DNA from: Psychrobacter immobilis
GTDB lineage: Bacteria > Pseudomonadota > Gammaproteobacteria > Pseudomonadales > Moraxellaceae
Direction: 5' to 3'
Assembly: GCF_904846175.1 (NCBI RefSeq)
Contig: NZ_CAJGZM010000001.1
Coordinates: 124,001 to 188,000 of the forward strand
Length of the DNA: 64,000 nucleotides
Position numbers and translations under genes: made by a program. The notes under the pieces were generated by a model. The model searched no databases and was not told where the DNA came from. It saw only the letters and a program-made list of their open reading frames with translations. Numbering within the stretch: position 1 is the first letter of the stretch; every line of letters begins with the position of its first letter. Positions 44,639 to 54,250 of the stretch are shown here, piece by piece.

Positions 44639-45448
44639 ATGCTAGCATTTGAAGATATTTGGGTCCATAGCAAGCGCGCTACGACAGCAAACCCTAAGCA
44701 TAACGCGCTTACTAGCTCAAGGTCTACTCCATTCCCTACCTACCGCCGATGGCGTGAAAAAAGACAGAAACACTCAGCCTCCGATAATGCTGTTTCTATG
44801 AATAACCGAGTATTGATAAGTGGCGCCAGTGGTACATTACTGGCTGGGCAAGTGACGGTCTTGACCGGTGCTTCTGGCAGTGGTAAGTCCGTCTTATTGC
44901 GCGTATTAGCTGGGCTGCTGCCTATGACGACAGGCGACGTTTGGCTACAGAGCGATGAAAAAAATAGCCATACTCGTCATAGCATTCATGAAATGGCACT
45001 CACGCAATGGCGCTCACAGGTCGCCCTTCTCGCGCAGCAGCCTCAATTACTAGAAGGCAGCGTGGTTGATAACCTACAGTTGCCTTACCGCTTGGCAACC
45101 CATCAGCAAAAGCATTTTAATATCGATTGGCATATCGAGCAGCTTGAGCATTTAGATCGCACCCCTGACTTTTTACAACAAGACGCTAATACTTTGTCAG
45201 GTGGTGAAAAGCAACTGGTCAATACGCTGCGTTTATTACAATTAAACCCGCAAGTGCTGTTATTGGATGAACCTACTGCGGCCTTAGATGTCGATACCTC
45301 AGCGAAACTCGTCCACTTGCTTGTCAGTTGGTTACGGCGTGAGCCAAAGCGAACATTACTATGGGTGACTCATGACACACACGATATCATGCCGTTAGCA
45401 GATAAGCATTGGCATATGCAAGCAGGGGTCTTAACCAAAGTAAGTTAA
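44639..45448 (+). CDS. fetA: FetA-like ABC transporter ATP-binding protein
   Basis: The 269-residue cytosolic ATPase has Walker A LTGASGSGKSVLL, Q loop LLAQQPQLL, signature DANTLSGGEKQLVN, Walker B VLLLDEPTAALD and the switch His in WVTHDTHD. Together with the FetB-type membrane gene 17 bases downstream it forms a FetAB (YbbL/YbbM) pair, linked in E. coli to iron export and peroxide resistance. A basic stretch of about 45 residues (HSKRATTANPKH to SASDNAVS) is inserted after the first strand and is not part of a standard ATPase domain. Family assignment rests on the partner gene. Confidence 0.82.
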   Translation: MLAFEDIWVHSKRATTANPKHNALTSSRSTPFPTYRRWREKRQKHSASDNAVSMNNRVLISGASGTLLAGQVTVLTGASGSGKSVLLRVLAGLLPMTTGDVWLQSDEKNSHTRHSIHEMALTQWRSQVALLAQQPQLLEGSVVDNLQLPYRLATHQQKHFNIDWHIEQLEHLDRTPDFLQQDANTLSGGEKQLVNTLRLLQLNPQVLLLDEPTAALDVDTSAKLVHLLVSWLRREPKRTLLWVTHDTHDIMPLADKHWHMQAGVLTKVS

Positions 45449-45465
45449 GCCACTTTTTAAACCCT

Positions 45466-46353
45466 ATGCTTACCATCAATCGCTCAATATTGCTTAATTT
45501 GACTATTATTTGTTTAAGCCTTACTTGTTTGACATTCATTTCTTTTATAGCGAGTTCCTGTAATTTGAGTACAAACAATATGCAAATCGTACTGACTTAT
45601 GCTGATATTGCGCTTGCCAGCAGTTTGATTATCATCGTGCTGCTCGTCTCATGGTTTCTACGTCTAAGATTGACCAAAACACTTTTCATTGCTGCTGTCC
45701 GTACGGTGATACAGCTTAGCTTTATCGGGCTAATATTGGCATGGATTTTCGCTCGGGAACAATGGTACGAAGTCCTTATTATTTTGACTATCATGACTTT
45801 GATTGCCGGTAGCGCTGCAAAAAATCGGGTCAAACGTACTTATAAAGGCTTATTAGTCGATACGTTAATCGCTGTCAGTACATCAGCAGTATTGGTGACA
45901 GTCATCGCTATTATCCTTATTTTACAAGTGCAACCTTGGTATACACCGCAATTTATCATTCCTATACTCGGCTTAATACTTGGCAATTCTTTAACGGCCA
46001 TCTCCTTGACCAGCAATCAGCTTATCGAAAACCTTCATGGGCAACAAGGGCGCATCGAGATGATGTTAAGCCTCTCTGCCAAACCATTTGAAGCGGTACA
46101 CGAACAGATACGAGCTGCGATCATCAATGGCATGACGCCTACCCTAAACTCGATGCTGGTTGTCGGTATTGTCAGCCTACCGGGTATGATGACTGGGCAA
46201 ATAATTGCGGGCGCCGACCCCACCCAAGCTGTACGTTATCAAATTGTAACGATGTTTTTAATCTGCGTCAGTAGCACCCTTGGCTGTACGATAAGCGCTT
46301 TACTCATTTATCGGCGATTTTTTAATAAAAAACAGCAGTTCGTCCTACCATAA
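45466..46353 (+). CDS. fetB: FetB-like ABC transporter permease (UPF0014)
   Basis: The 295-residue membrane protein has about seven helices. TVIQLSFIGLILAWIF, IIPILGLILGNSLTAISLTS, the loop LSLSAKPFEAVHEQIRAAI and VGIVSLPGMMTGQIIAGADP are near copies of the E. coli FetB stretches. I placed the start at 45466; the frame is open back to 45409, overlapping fetA. With the preceding ATPase it makes a probable metal exporter. About 35 residues (with a first hydrophobic segment) precede the part common to E. coli FetB. Confidence 0.88.
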   Translation: MLTINRSILLNLTIICLSLTCLTFISFIASSCNLSTNNMQIVLTYADIALASSLIIIVLLVSWFLRLRLTKTLFIAAVRTVIQLSFIGLILAWIFAREQWYEVLIILTIMTLIAGSAAKNRVKRTYKGLLVDTLIAVSTSAVLVTVIAIILILQVQPWYTPQFIIPILGLILGNSLTAISLTSNQLIENLHGQQGRIEMMLSLSAKPFEAVHEQIRAAIINGMTPTLNSMLVVGIVSLPGMMTGQIIAGADPTQAVRYQIVTMFLICVSSTLGCTISALLIYRRFFNKKQQFVLP

Positions 46354-46757
46354 TGACCGTTAGTCATATTTTTATTGCATAATGAATAAATTTATTTATC
46401 CGCATTTTATATGTACTGGGCAGTACGCTCATGTTAATATTGCCTTTACTTAAATTCATGCTAATGTATTGCTTAAATGTATCATTATATCGTCGATGCA
46501 TTATTCTTTAGTTGCAGAGAAGTGGTAAAAACGCTGTAAAATTAAGTATGATTTTTTAAGATGGGCGAATTTACTTGATATTAACGCTTTTATCATTTCT
46601 CAAAAATGAACAATAGTTATAAATTTAGTGGTCCGTCAATAGATAAGGATGTTATCAAACTCAGCGGCAATTTTTTTATGTCAGCGCTGATTTTCTTATT
46701 GACATGGATATGACTGCTTAACGATAGAAACCTAATTGAACTACCAGGACGCTGACT
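46354..46757. promoter_or_regulatory. Upstream region of the first acyl-CoA ligase gene
   Basis: The 404 bases start with a weak ATGAC/GTCAT hairpin followed by ATTTTTATT that may end fetB. AATAAATTTATT near 46387 is a 12-base palindrome. The ligase promoter lies at 46699-46728. No fatty-acid regulator box was recognised. Confidence 0.45.
46699..46728 (+). promoter_or_regulatory. Sigma70-type promoter of the first fadD-like gene
   Basis: TTGACA at 46699-46704 and GATAGA at 46723-46728 are 18 bases apart and end 29 bases before the start codon. The layout is repeated in front of the second ligase gene, which supports it. Confidence 0.7.
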
Positions 46758-48455
46758 ATGATGTTGAATAAACCTTGGCTTGCCCAATACCCTAAGAGTG
46801 TACCAAAAACTATCGATCCAGATAGATATGGCAGCATCATGGAGCTATATGAAGAGTGCTTCGACCGCTTTCGTTTGCATCCGATGAGTATCTGTATGGG
46901 CGTGACCCATACTTATGATGACATTGATAAGGCGTCTCTTGCGGTCGCTGCTTGGTTACAGGCGCAAGGATTGCCTCAAGGCAGCGTGGTTGCACTCATG
47001 ATGCCAAACGTGCCGCAGTATCTGCCAACGATGATTGGTATTTTGCGCGCAGGTTACGTTTGTACGCCAGTCAACCCTCTGTATACAGGTCGCGAGCTGC
47101 GTCATCAACTAAATGATTCAGGCGCTCAGGTTATCTTTGTGGTTGATAATTTTGCTCAAGCACTCGAGCAAGTTATTGATGAGACCAATATCAAACGTAT
47201 TGTCTTATCAAAAATGGGCGATATGATGGGTCTAAAAGGTATTTTAGTGAATACCATTATTCGTCAGGTCAAACGCTTGGTACCAAAATATAAGCTTAAT
47301 GATCCTAAACATGAAGTAACGAAGTTTCCAGATGTGCTAAAAAAAGGCAAGCACCTACCCTTCCAAAAGCCAAAGATGTCACTGGATCAAAAAGCCTTTT
47401 TACAATATACCGGTGGTACAACAGGTTTATCTAAAGGCGCCATTTTATCTCAGCGTAATATCGTCGCAGGAGCCATGCAATCAGAAGCTTGGACGCGCCC
47501 GATTACCTCAGAGATTAATGAGGTCTATATCAATATGGTCATGGCACTACCGCTGTATCATATTTTTGCCTTTATGTTGAGCTCATTAGGTATGCGCTCG
47601 GGCTATACCTTTATATTGATACCTAATCCGCGTGATATCCCTGGATTTATCAAAACCTTATCAAAACAACCGTTCCATATTTTTCCAGCGGTTAATACCT
47701 TGTTTAAAGGCTTGCTTGATCATCCAAACTTTAAAGACCTTGATTTTAGCTCACTACGTATCTCGCAAGCAGGTGGTATGGCGGCAACCGAACAGACGGC
47801 AGCGCGCTGGCTCGAAACCACTGGCTGTGCAATGATCGAAGGTTGGGGTATGACCGAAGGTGTCGCAGTCGGTACTGCCAACGTCGTTACTGACCGTAAG
47901 TTTAATGGCACCATTGGTGTTCCTGTGCCAAGCGTTGATGTTATCATCATTGACGATGAAGGCAATCGCGTTGGTGTCAACCAAGCAGGTGAGATGTGTG
48001 TTAAAGGCCCTAACGTTACTTCAGGTTACCTGAACAGAGACAGTAGCGAAGACTTTACCCAAGATGGCTATTTCCGCACTGGCGACATCGTCAGCATGGA
48101 TGAAAAAGGCTACTTTAGATTATTAGACCGTAAAAAAGACATGATTTTGGTCTCAGGCTTTAACGTCTTCCCTAACGAAGTAGAGTCCGTCATGCTTGAT
48201 TGTGAAGGGATTATTGATTGCGCCGTGATTGGTATTCCTGACGATCGTCAAGGTGAAGCAGTCAAAATCTATGTTATTCCTGCTGATAATAACGTTACTA
48301 AAAACTCAATCAAAGAGTTTGCCTTAGACAACATGACTGGTTATAAATGCCCGCGTCATATCGAGTTTGTGACTGAGTTGCCAAAAAGTAATGTCGGTAA
48401 AGTACTGCGCCAAAAACTGCGTGAAAAGCATATCGCTGACAATCCACAACGTTAA
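46758..48455 (+). CDS. fadD: Long-chain fatty acid-CoA ligase, copy 1
   Basis: The 565-residue enzyme activates long-chain fatty acids to acyl-CoA through acyl-adenylates, probably at the inner membrane. AMP-binding motif YTGGTTGLSKGAIL, GWGMTEGVAV, and the FadD signature TGDIVSMDEKGYFRLLDRKKD followed by SGFNVFPNEVES are all present. The start PWLAQYPKSVPKTID is typical of FadD1/FadD2 of pseudomonads. AGGA lies eight bases before the ATG. A near-identical paralogue follows 571 bases on; pseudomonads have the same tandem arrangement with different chain-length preference. Confidence 0.95.
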   Translation: MMLNKPWLAQYPKSVPKTIDPDRYGSIMELYEECFDRFRLHPMSICMGVTHTYDDIDKASLAVAAWLQAQGLPQGSVVALMMPNVPQYLPTMIGILRAGYVCTPVNPLYTGRELRHQLNDSGAQVIFVVDNFAQALEQVIDETNIKRIVLSKMGDMMGLKGILVNTIIRQVKRLVPKYKLNDPKHEVTKFPDVLKKGKHLPFQKPKMSLDQKAFLQYTGGTTGLSKGAILSQRNIVAGAMQSEAWTRPITSEINEVYINMVMALPLYHIFAFMLSSLGMRSGYTFILIPNPRDIPGFIKTLSKQPFHIFPAVNTLFKGLLDHPNFKDLDFSSLRISQAGGMAATEQTAARWLETTGCAMIEGWGMTEGVAVGTANVVTDRKFNGTIGVPVPSVDVIIIDDEGNRVGVNQAGEMCVKGPNVTSGYLNRDSSEDFTQDGYFRTGDIVSMDEKGYFRLLDRKKDMILVSGFNVFPNEVESVMLDCEGIIDCAVIGIPDDRQGEAVKIYVIPADNNVTKNSIKEFALDNMTGYKCPRHIEFVTELPKSNVGKVLRQKLREKHIADNPQR

Positions 48456-48496
48456 TTAACGCAAAGCCTCAATAGTTTATTAATATAAAAGCCATT

Positions 48497-48532
48497 AAAA
48501 AAGCGCTCTATCATATATAGGGCGATTTTTTG
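48497..48532 (+). terminator. Probable intrinsic terminator after fadD copy 1
   Basis: AAAAAAGCGCTCTAT pairs imperfectly with ATAGGGCGATTTTTT (one mismatch, one G-T pair) around a CATAT loop and ends in T6. Confidence 0.7.
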
Positions 48533-48963
48533 TGTTTTACCACCTTTTATCTTATATTCACAACCACTTATCTTATTTTACTTGCAACACAGTTCTTTTA
48601 CTTTATCAAACTTAATTATAAACTAACAAGTTCTTGTATAAGAATAACCAGCTCAATGGTAGTTATGTTAATGTACTGCCAAAATATGTTACGCTATTAT
48701 TTATTAACTTATATTAATAGTATTTGCGATTGAGGTTAACCGACTAGCCTTATCTGGGTGATAATGTTTTTTGTTTTAATATTAAAATCCTTTACTTGTC
48801 GTTTAATCTACTTCAATACTTATTTTTGGTAGTTAAATATCTTTTTCGTAAAACAATCTTGCAATTCAATACATTTGTATAAAGGTCACCGTATTTTAGC
48901 AGTCTGTGAATAAATAGGATAACACTCGACAATCCATTGCTTATATAGCGATGACAATGTTGT

Positions 48964-48993
48964 TGACAGGGATGTGACTACTTTTTTATAGAA
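48964..48993 (+). promoter_or_regulatory. Sigma70-type promoter of the second fadD-like gene
   Basis: TTGACA (48964-48969) and TATAGA (48988-48993) are 18 bases apart, with flanking words (GGATGTGACT, AGAACCTTAA) resembling those at the first copy. It ends 33 bases before the start codon. Confidence 0.78.
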
Positions 48994-49026
48994 CCTTAAC
49001 TTATCGTAAATTTAAGGACGCTAAGT

Positions 49027-50727
49027 ATGACCACTGATAAACCTTGGCTTGCTCAATACCCAGCAAACGTACCTAAGACCATCAATCCTGATCAGTATGA
49101 GAGCCTGATAGAGTTATATGAAGAGTGCTTTAACCGCTTTCGTATGCATCCGATGACTATTTGTATGGGTGTGACTCATACTTATGGTGATGTTGATAAA
49201 GCCTCTCTTGCCGTCGCTGCTTGGTTGCAAGCACAAGGTATTCCTAAAGGCAGCGTCGTTGCGCTCATGATGCCAAACGTACCACAGTATTTACCGACCA
49301 TGATTGGTATTTTACGTGCAGGCTATGTTTGTACCCCTATCAACCCTCTGTATACCGGTCGCGAGCTGCGTCATCAACTAAATGATTCAGGTGCTCAAGT
49401 GATTTTTGTGGTCGATAACTTTGCTCAAGCACTCGAGCAAGTGATCGAAGAGACGGATATCAAACGTATTGTCCTATCAAAAATGGGCGATATGATGGGT
49501 CTAAAAGGTATTTTGGTCAATACGGTTATCCGTCAGGTCAAACGCTTAGTACCGAAGTACAATCTTAATGATCCTAAATATAACGTTACCAAATTCCCTG
49601 ACGTGCTTAAAAAAGGTAAAAATCTGCCGTTCCAAGCACCAAAAACGTCGTTGCAACAAAAAGCGATTTTGCAGTATACCGGTGGTACGACAGGATTATC
49701 CAAAGGTGCGGTATTAACTCAGCGTAACGTCGTCGCTGCTGCGATGCAGTCAGAAGCATGGTTTCGCCCTGTTACCTCAGAAATTAATGAAGTATATATC
49801 AATATGGTCATGGCATTGCCTCTGTATCATATTTTTGCCTTCATGCTGAGCTTACTGGGTATGCGTTCTGGTTATACCTTTATTTTGGTACCAAACCCAC
49901 GTGATATGCCTGGATTTATCAAAACCTTATCCAAACAACCGTTTCATATTTTCCCAGCGGTCAATACCTTGTTTAAAGGATTGCTTGATCAACCTAACTT
50001 TAAAGACTTGGACTTTAGATCACTCCGTCTCTCACAAGCAGGTGGTATGGCAGCGACCGAACAGACCGCTGCGCGTTGGTTAGAGGTTACTGGCTGTCCA
50101 ATGGTTGAAGGTTGGGGTATGACCGAGTGTGTGGCAGTTGGTACCAACAATATCGTCACTGATCGTAAGTTTAACGGTACCATTGGTACTCCTGGCCCAA
50201 GCGTCGATATTATTATCATAGATGAAAACGGTAAGCAGGTAGGCCTTAATCAGTCAGGCGAGATGTGTATTAAAGGACCTAATGTTTTTTCAGGTTACTT
50301 TAATAAAGATCCTATTGATGACTTTACGACAGACGGTTACTTCCGTACCGGCGATATCGTTAGTATGAATGAAAAAGGTTATATCACCCTACTTGATCGT
50401 AAAAAAGATATGATTTTGGTCTCGGGATTTAACGTTTTCCCTAACGAAGTGGAATCCGTCATGTTTGATTATAAAGGAATTGTTGATTGTGCGGTCATCG
50501 GCATTCCTGATGACCATCAAGGTGAGGCGGTTAAAATCTATATCGTCCCTGCCGACAACAATGTAACTAAAGAAGATATCAAAGAGTTCGCTATCGATAA
50601 CTTAACCGGCTATAAATGCCCGCGTCATATCGAGTTTGTCAGCGAGCTACCAAAGAGCAATGTCGGTAAAATACTACGCCAAAAACTGCGTGAAAAACAT
50701 ATATCAGATAACCCGCAAACCTTGTAG
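49027..50727 (+). CDS. fadD: Long-chain fatty acid-CoA ligase, copy 2
   Basis: The 566-residue paralogue of the preceding gene has the same motifs (YTGGTTGLSKGAVL, GWGMTECVAV, TGDIVSMNEKGYITLLDRKKD). Most of the chain is identical by eye; changes cluster in the middle (around MTECVAVGTNNIV) and at the C-terminal domain (ENGKQVGLNQ, DPIDDFTTDGY). These lie near the acyl pocket and hinge, so a shifted chain-length preference is possible. It has its own promoter and terminator. The TAAGGACG ribosome site is shared in form with copy 1. Confidence 0.95.
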   Translation: MTTDKPWLAQYPANVPKTINPDQYESLIELYEECFNRFRMHPMTICMGVTHTYGDVDKASLAVAAWLQAQGIPKGSVVALMMPNVPQYLPTMIGILRAGYVCTPINPLYTGRELRHQLNDSGAQVIFVVDNFAQALEQVIEETDIKRIVLSKMGDMMGLKGILVNTVIRQVKRLVPKYNLNDPKYNVTKFPDVLKKGKNLPFQAPKTSLQQKAILQYTGGTTGLSKGAVLTQRNVVAAAMQSEAWFRPVTSEINEVYINMVMALPLYHIFAFMLSLLGMRSGYTFILVPNPRDMPGFIKTLSKQPFHIFPAVNTLFKGLLDQPNFKDLDFRSLRLSQAGGMAATEQTAARWLEVTGCPMVEGWGMTECVAVGTNNIVTDRKFNGTIGTPGPSVDIIIIDENGKQVGLNQSGEMCIKGPNVFSGYFNKDPIDDFTTDGYFRTGDIVSMNEKGYITLLDRKKDMILVSGFNVFPNEVESVMFDYKGIVDCAVIGIPDDHQGEAVKIYIVPADNNVTKEDIKEFAIDNLTGYKCPRHIEFVSELPKSNVGKILRQKLREKHISDNPQTL

Positions 50728-50757
50728 TATTTAAGACGTTAAAGTTTCAAAAATAAT

Positions 50758-50792
50758 AAAAAGCCCGCTATATAAAATGTAGCGGGCTTTTT
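50758..50792. terminator. Bidirectional intrinsic terminator
   Basis: The perfect 13-bp stem AAAAAGCCCGCTA/TAGCGGGCTTTTT with an A/T loop lies between the convergent ligase copy 2 and SDR genes. Confidence 0.93.
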
Positions 50793-50840
50793 ATTGATTT
50801 GATTTTAATACCTCTGACATCATCAGCAAAAAAACTGCTA

Positions 50841-51710
50841 TCAGCTGACTCTATTGACCACTTGTAATGGCAAGTGCTTCATAGCTTTACCGACAATCGA
50901 CCATGGCAAACTTGGTACACAAGCTTCGTCGACCTCCGCCTCAATCGCGGCGACGATTGCTTTGGTACCCGTCTCGGCATCTACTTCAAACGGTAAAGGT
51001 TTGGCATTTTCATTGATTTCCGTGCGCACATAACCGGGATAAATAGTGGACACTTTAATCGGCAGCTTGGTCAATAACATATCCGCACGGATACCTTCTG
51101 CGAGATGCGCCAAACCCGCCTTACTTGCACCGTAAGCGGTCAAATGCTTAGGTAAGCCGCGCATCGCTGACATACTAGATATCACCACCAGATGACCACT
51201 ATTTTGTGCACGGAAAATATTCATCGCTGCTTCACATTGGGCGAGCGCTGAGATAAAGTTAATTTCAACCGTTTTACGATTGGTATCAAAACGCCCTTTC
51301 CCAATCCGGCGACTATCGCCAATACCAGCATTGACCACCACGCGATCGATATGCTCAAAATCCGCTGCGAACGCATCAAAGACGTCGAATATCGCCTCGT
51401 AATCGCTGACATCTAAGACTTTATATTCAATACGAATATCAGGATATTGAGCCATCAACTCTGACTTTAGATTTTCTAAACGATCAGCACGGCGGGCACA
51501 AATAGCAAGGTTATAGCCAAGTTTAGCAAATAATCGTGCCATGCCCTCGCCCAATCCTGAGCTCGCGCCGGTGATTAAAATTGTTTTACCGCGTCCAACT
51601 TGCTGCTTATTCAAGGCTTTCAGATAACGCCCTGGCTGAATAGCACTAAATAGCTGATTTTTATGCTGTTTAGCGCTACTGGTGACTAAGTTTATTAATT
51701 TATTTTTCAT
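50841..51710 (-). CDS. Short-chain dehydrogenase/reductase
   Basis: The 289-residue oxidoreductase has the cofactor loop TGASSGLGEGMARLFAK with ICARRADRLENLK after the second strand (the Arg pair suggests NADP), VVNAGIGD, and the catalytic set in VISSMSAMRG and TAYGASKAGLAHL. A polar N-terminal extension of about 40 residues is unusual for a plain SDR. AGGA precedes the ATG. It is the last gene of a minus-strand set with a histidine phosphatase, an APH-like kinase and an acyl-CoA dehydrogenase, so a role in the same lipid pathway is likely but unproven. A 262-base gap with a terminator separates it from the phosphatase. Confidence 0.87.
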   Translation of the reverse strand: MKNKLINLVTSSAKQHKNQLFSAIQPGRYLKALNKQQVGRGKTILITGASSGLGEGMARLFAKLGYNLAICARRADRLENLKSELMAQYPDIRIEYKVLDVSDYEAIFDVFDAFAADFEHIDRVVVNAGIGDSRRIGKGRFDTNRKTVEINFISALAQCEAAMNIFRAQNSGHLVVISSMSAMRGLPKHLTAYGASKAGLAHLAEGIRADMLLTKLPIKVSTIYPGYVRTEINENAKPLPFEVDAETGTKAIVAAIEAEVDEACVPSLPWSIVGKAMKHLPLQVVNRVS

Positions 51711-51883
51711 GGACCATCCTATCCTGTTGGTATCAATATAAATGACGTCGATTATCTATCATAGCGTAAACCTATAGACTTAGCTAAGCTTAGCAGTTAT
51801 AGCGTAAACCAAACACGCAATCAATTTACAGTACCATAAAGTTAAAGCATTTTAACGATGCTAATCAATGATTTTAACTCCAT

Positions 51884-51917
51884 AAAAAGCGGCTACCTAG
51901 TTACAGCAACCGCTTTA
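51884..51917 (-). terminator. Probable intrinsic terminator after the histidine phosphatase gene
   Basis: AAAGCGGCT pairs with AGCAACCGCTTT (small bulge) and, on the minus strand, TTTTT follows. It lies about 55 bases past the phosphatase stop. Confidence 0.65.
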
Positions 51918-51972
51918 TTATGTTTTTAATTGGCTTCTTAATTAGGGCTTTAATATTTTACTCATCTCTTTT

Positions 51973-52731
51973 TTAGCGCCATGTCACAAAGCGTTTACCA
52001 TCAGCGAATAAATGACTGTACTCATTTAGAGACAATAAGCGACTACGTTCATTTTTAAGCGTAAGTGACGTCACGCCGGTGTTGACTAAGCTTTTATTGA
52101 TTTGATACGCCATCGAGCTACCTTGTTGTAATAACTGCGCGGTGATAGCAGCGATGATACCGCCTGAGGTAAAGACCAGCACTGTATCATCAGCACCCAA
52201 CTGTAAATTAGCAACTTGCAGACGGACCTGCTCAAGCGCTTGCTTGGCACGTTCATTAAATTGCAGCCAGCTCTCGATATAATCATTGTCATTTTCACCC
52301 GCATGCCAGCGCTGCATCGCGTCGTCAAACAGCTCCGCTAGACGTGTGACTGGCACTTCTGCTTTAGCAATCTCAGCGGCGATTGCTACGCGATTAGCAA
52401 AAGCAGGATTCGATTTTATCAGTACATCTTTATGATTAAACTCATCAAATTGCGGCAGCACATAGCTATCAGGCTCATTTAGATTGATAGTAGACACGCT
52501 CGGTTTCTCATTACCCTCGCCAAAAGATGACTGATAACTTTGCCAAAAATGACGTGCAGAATTTTGCTGCCTAACCAAACTACCGCTAAAAATCGCATCG
52601 ATTCGTCGTTGGGTCGTTGCATAATGCTGACCCAGCATTTGTGCCTGCATACCACCAAGCTCTGAGAGCTGATCGTAATCCTCTTGCCCAAATGACGCTT
52701 GACCATGACGTGCTAAAAGTATGGTTGTCAT
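51973..52731 (-). CDS. Histidine phosphatase family protein
   Basis: The 252-residue protein has the phosphoglycerate-mutase/phosphatase motif LLARHGQASFG with catalytic His 9, a second conserved Arg region (IFSGSLVRQQNSARH) and the later VFTSGGIIAA in place of the usual second-His loop (normally V.HG). The missing His in that loop is notable. Members act on small phosphorylated metabolites. It lies 90 bases after the APH-like kinase in the same direction, so it may act on a phosphorylated intermediate of that pathway. Confidence 0.82.
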   Translation of the reverse strand: MTTILLARHGQASFGQEDYDQLSELGGMQAQMLGQHYATTQRRIDAIFSGSLVRQQNSARHFWQSYQSSFGEGNEKPSVSTINLNEPDSYVLPQFDEFNHKDVLIKSNPAFANRVAIAAEIAKAEVPVTRLAELFDDAMQRWHAGENDNDYIESWLQFNERAKQALEQVRLQVANLQLGADDTVLVFTSGGIIAAITAQLLQQGSSMAYQINKSLVNTGVTSLTLKNERSRLLSLNEYSHLFADGKRFVTWR

Positions 52732-52821
52732 AAAAAATTGCCTTATTAATCGTACTTTTTTAAATTTTTTAGATTGAATAAACTGCTATAAATTTCTGTA
52801 TTTGATATGCGTTTGAAGCGT

Positions 52822-54105
52822 TTATTCTTCAGTTTTAGAAGTACTTTGTCCAAAATAGCTTTTTGGTAAAATGCCTTTGATAACCGTTTGAATAGGACTC
52901 GGCAGTTGCTCGACCATGGCCACATCGACGCCCATATCTTGCAGGTGCGGTTGCACGTGGCTCGTAAACAAAGCCTCGCCTTCATACTGAGCGATAAGTT
53001 TCAGACACTTAGCATGTAAGACATGGACGATAATCCAAAAATTCTTAAAAGCTGGATTGCTGGTTTGTTTATTATAATAACGATAATAAATCTGCTGCAC
53101 GATACCCGCTAGGCGGAATAGTCCAAACACTTCATAAAAAATCCAGTTATCTATCTTAAGGCCAGTCTTTTCAAGATAATAGGCAACCACTTCGTCACGG
53201 GTCATCATGCCTTTCAAGTGTGTTGGCTGACGGCGAGATTGCTGCATGACGATATTATCATCTTCCTCAATCCAGTAAGCCAATGCGCTGCCCAAATCCA
53301 TCAAAGGATCACCCAAGGTTGCCATTTCCCAATCAAGTACGCCGATAACCTTAGTTGGATCAGCGGCATCTAAAATGACGTTGTCAAAGCGCCAATCATT
53401 GTGAATCAAGCAAGTCTTACTATCAGCAGGAGCGTGCTTACCAAGCCACTGACGTATCAATGCAAAGCTAGGAACATTTGGGGTTTTGGCTTTGACATAA
53501 CGCTTATCCCAACCAGTGACTTGGCGCTCGCAATAACCTTCTCCGCGCCCAAGATTTACTAAATCAGGATGCTCTTTATAATCTACTTGATGCAATTCAA
53601 TCAAAGCGTCAATAACATTGGTACATAAGGCGCGCGTTTGCTCTGGATCTAAATCAACGCCTTTTGGCAAATTGGCACGCGGAATGATGCCTTCCATACG
53701 CTCCATGACATAAAAATCGGCACCAATTATATCTTCATCAGTACACAGCGCCACCATCTTTGGTACATACGGATAAGCATCTTTTAAGGCTTTTTGCACG
53801 GTATATTCGCGCACCATATCATGCGCTGATTTGGCTTTAGTGCCTTTTGGCGGACGACGCAGAATCAAATCTTGGTCTGTGCCATCACCATTATATTGCA
53901 AGCGATAAGTCCAGTTTGAAGCGCCACCTGAGAATTGAGTAACGGTTGGCTCGCCTTCTATATTAACGCCTTGCTCACGTAGCCAAGCGCTGACCGCTTT
54001 AGCGTCAAGCTCTTCGCCCTCGCGCACTTCGCCACCTTTATCTAAGACTTTATTAAGTGTTTGATTGTCAGTGTCAATATTCTTGGCCTGATTATCAGTT
54101 ACCAT
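52822..54105 (-). CDS. APH-like phosphotransferase, ACAD10/11 kinase type
   Basis: The 427-residue protein has the aminoglycoside-phosphotransferase/kinase fold: FSGGASNWTYRL and LILRRPPKGTKAKSAHDM at the start, catalytic HNDWRFDNVIL, and the metal-binding LDWEMATLGDPLMDLG. This subtype is the kinase half of ACAD10/ACAD11 and of bacterial genes next to acyl-CoA dehydrogenases, where phosphorylation of 4-hydroxyacyl-CoA has been described. The acyl-CoA dehydrogenase gene directly upstream supports such a role over drug resistance. AGGA lies seven bases before the ATG. Confidence 0.85.
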   Translation of the reverse strand: MVTDNQAKNIDTDNQTLNKVLDKGGEVREGEELDAKAVSAWLREQGVNIEGEPTVTQFSGGASNWTYRLQYNGDGTDQDLILRRPPKGTKAKSAHDMVREYTVQKALKDAYPYVPKMVALCTDEDIIGADFYVMERMEGIIPRANLPKGVDLDPEQTRALCTNVIDALIELHQVDYKEHPDLVNLGRGEGYCERQVTGWDKRYVKAKTPNVPSFALIRQWLGKHAPADSKTCLIHNDWRFDNVILDAADPTKVIGVLDWEMATLGDPLMDLGSALAYWIEEDDNIVMQQSRRQPTHLKGMMTRDEVVAYYLEKTGLKIDNWIFYEVFGLFRLAGIVQQIYYRYYNKQTSNPAFKNFWIIVHVLHAKCLKLIAQYEGEALFTSHVQPHLQDMGVDVAMVEQLPSPIQTVIKGILPKSYFGQSTSKTEE

Positions 54106-54250
54106 GAGATGTTCCTTATCGTGTGGTCATTTATTTTTGTATGAGATTAAGGTTTAAAGATTCACTATCAAATAATCGATAGTGAATCTTTAGTAACAGT
54201 GGTCGTTGAGCCCGTTTTTTACTAAATGACAGACTCATGTCTAAGCTATA

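Larger units (their letters stand above)
48456..49026. promoter_or_regulatory. Spacer between the two acyl-CoA ligase genes
   Basis: The 571 bases are strongly A/T-rich. A probable terminator is at 48497-48532 and the second promoter at 48964-48993. An open frame of 67 codons at 48530-48733 has poor codon character and no ribosome site and is not accepted. Nothing else was seen. Confidence 0.45.

Noticed and set aside
46354..46385. Terminator after fetB
   Set aside because: The ATGAC/GTCAT stem is only five pairs; it was not listed as a terminator.
48530..48733. 67-codon open frame between the two ligase genes
   Set aside because: It begins inside a terminator T-run, lacks a ribosome site and reads as translated A/T-rich spacer.
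52746..52985. 79-codon minus-strand open frame
   Set aside because: Most of it overlaps the APH-like gene in another frame and it has no family features.
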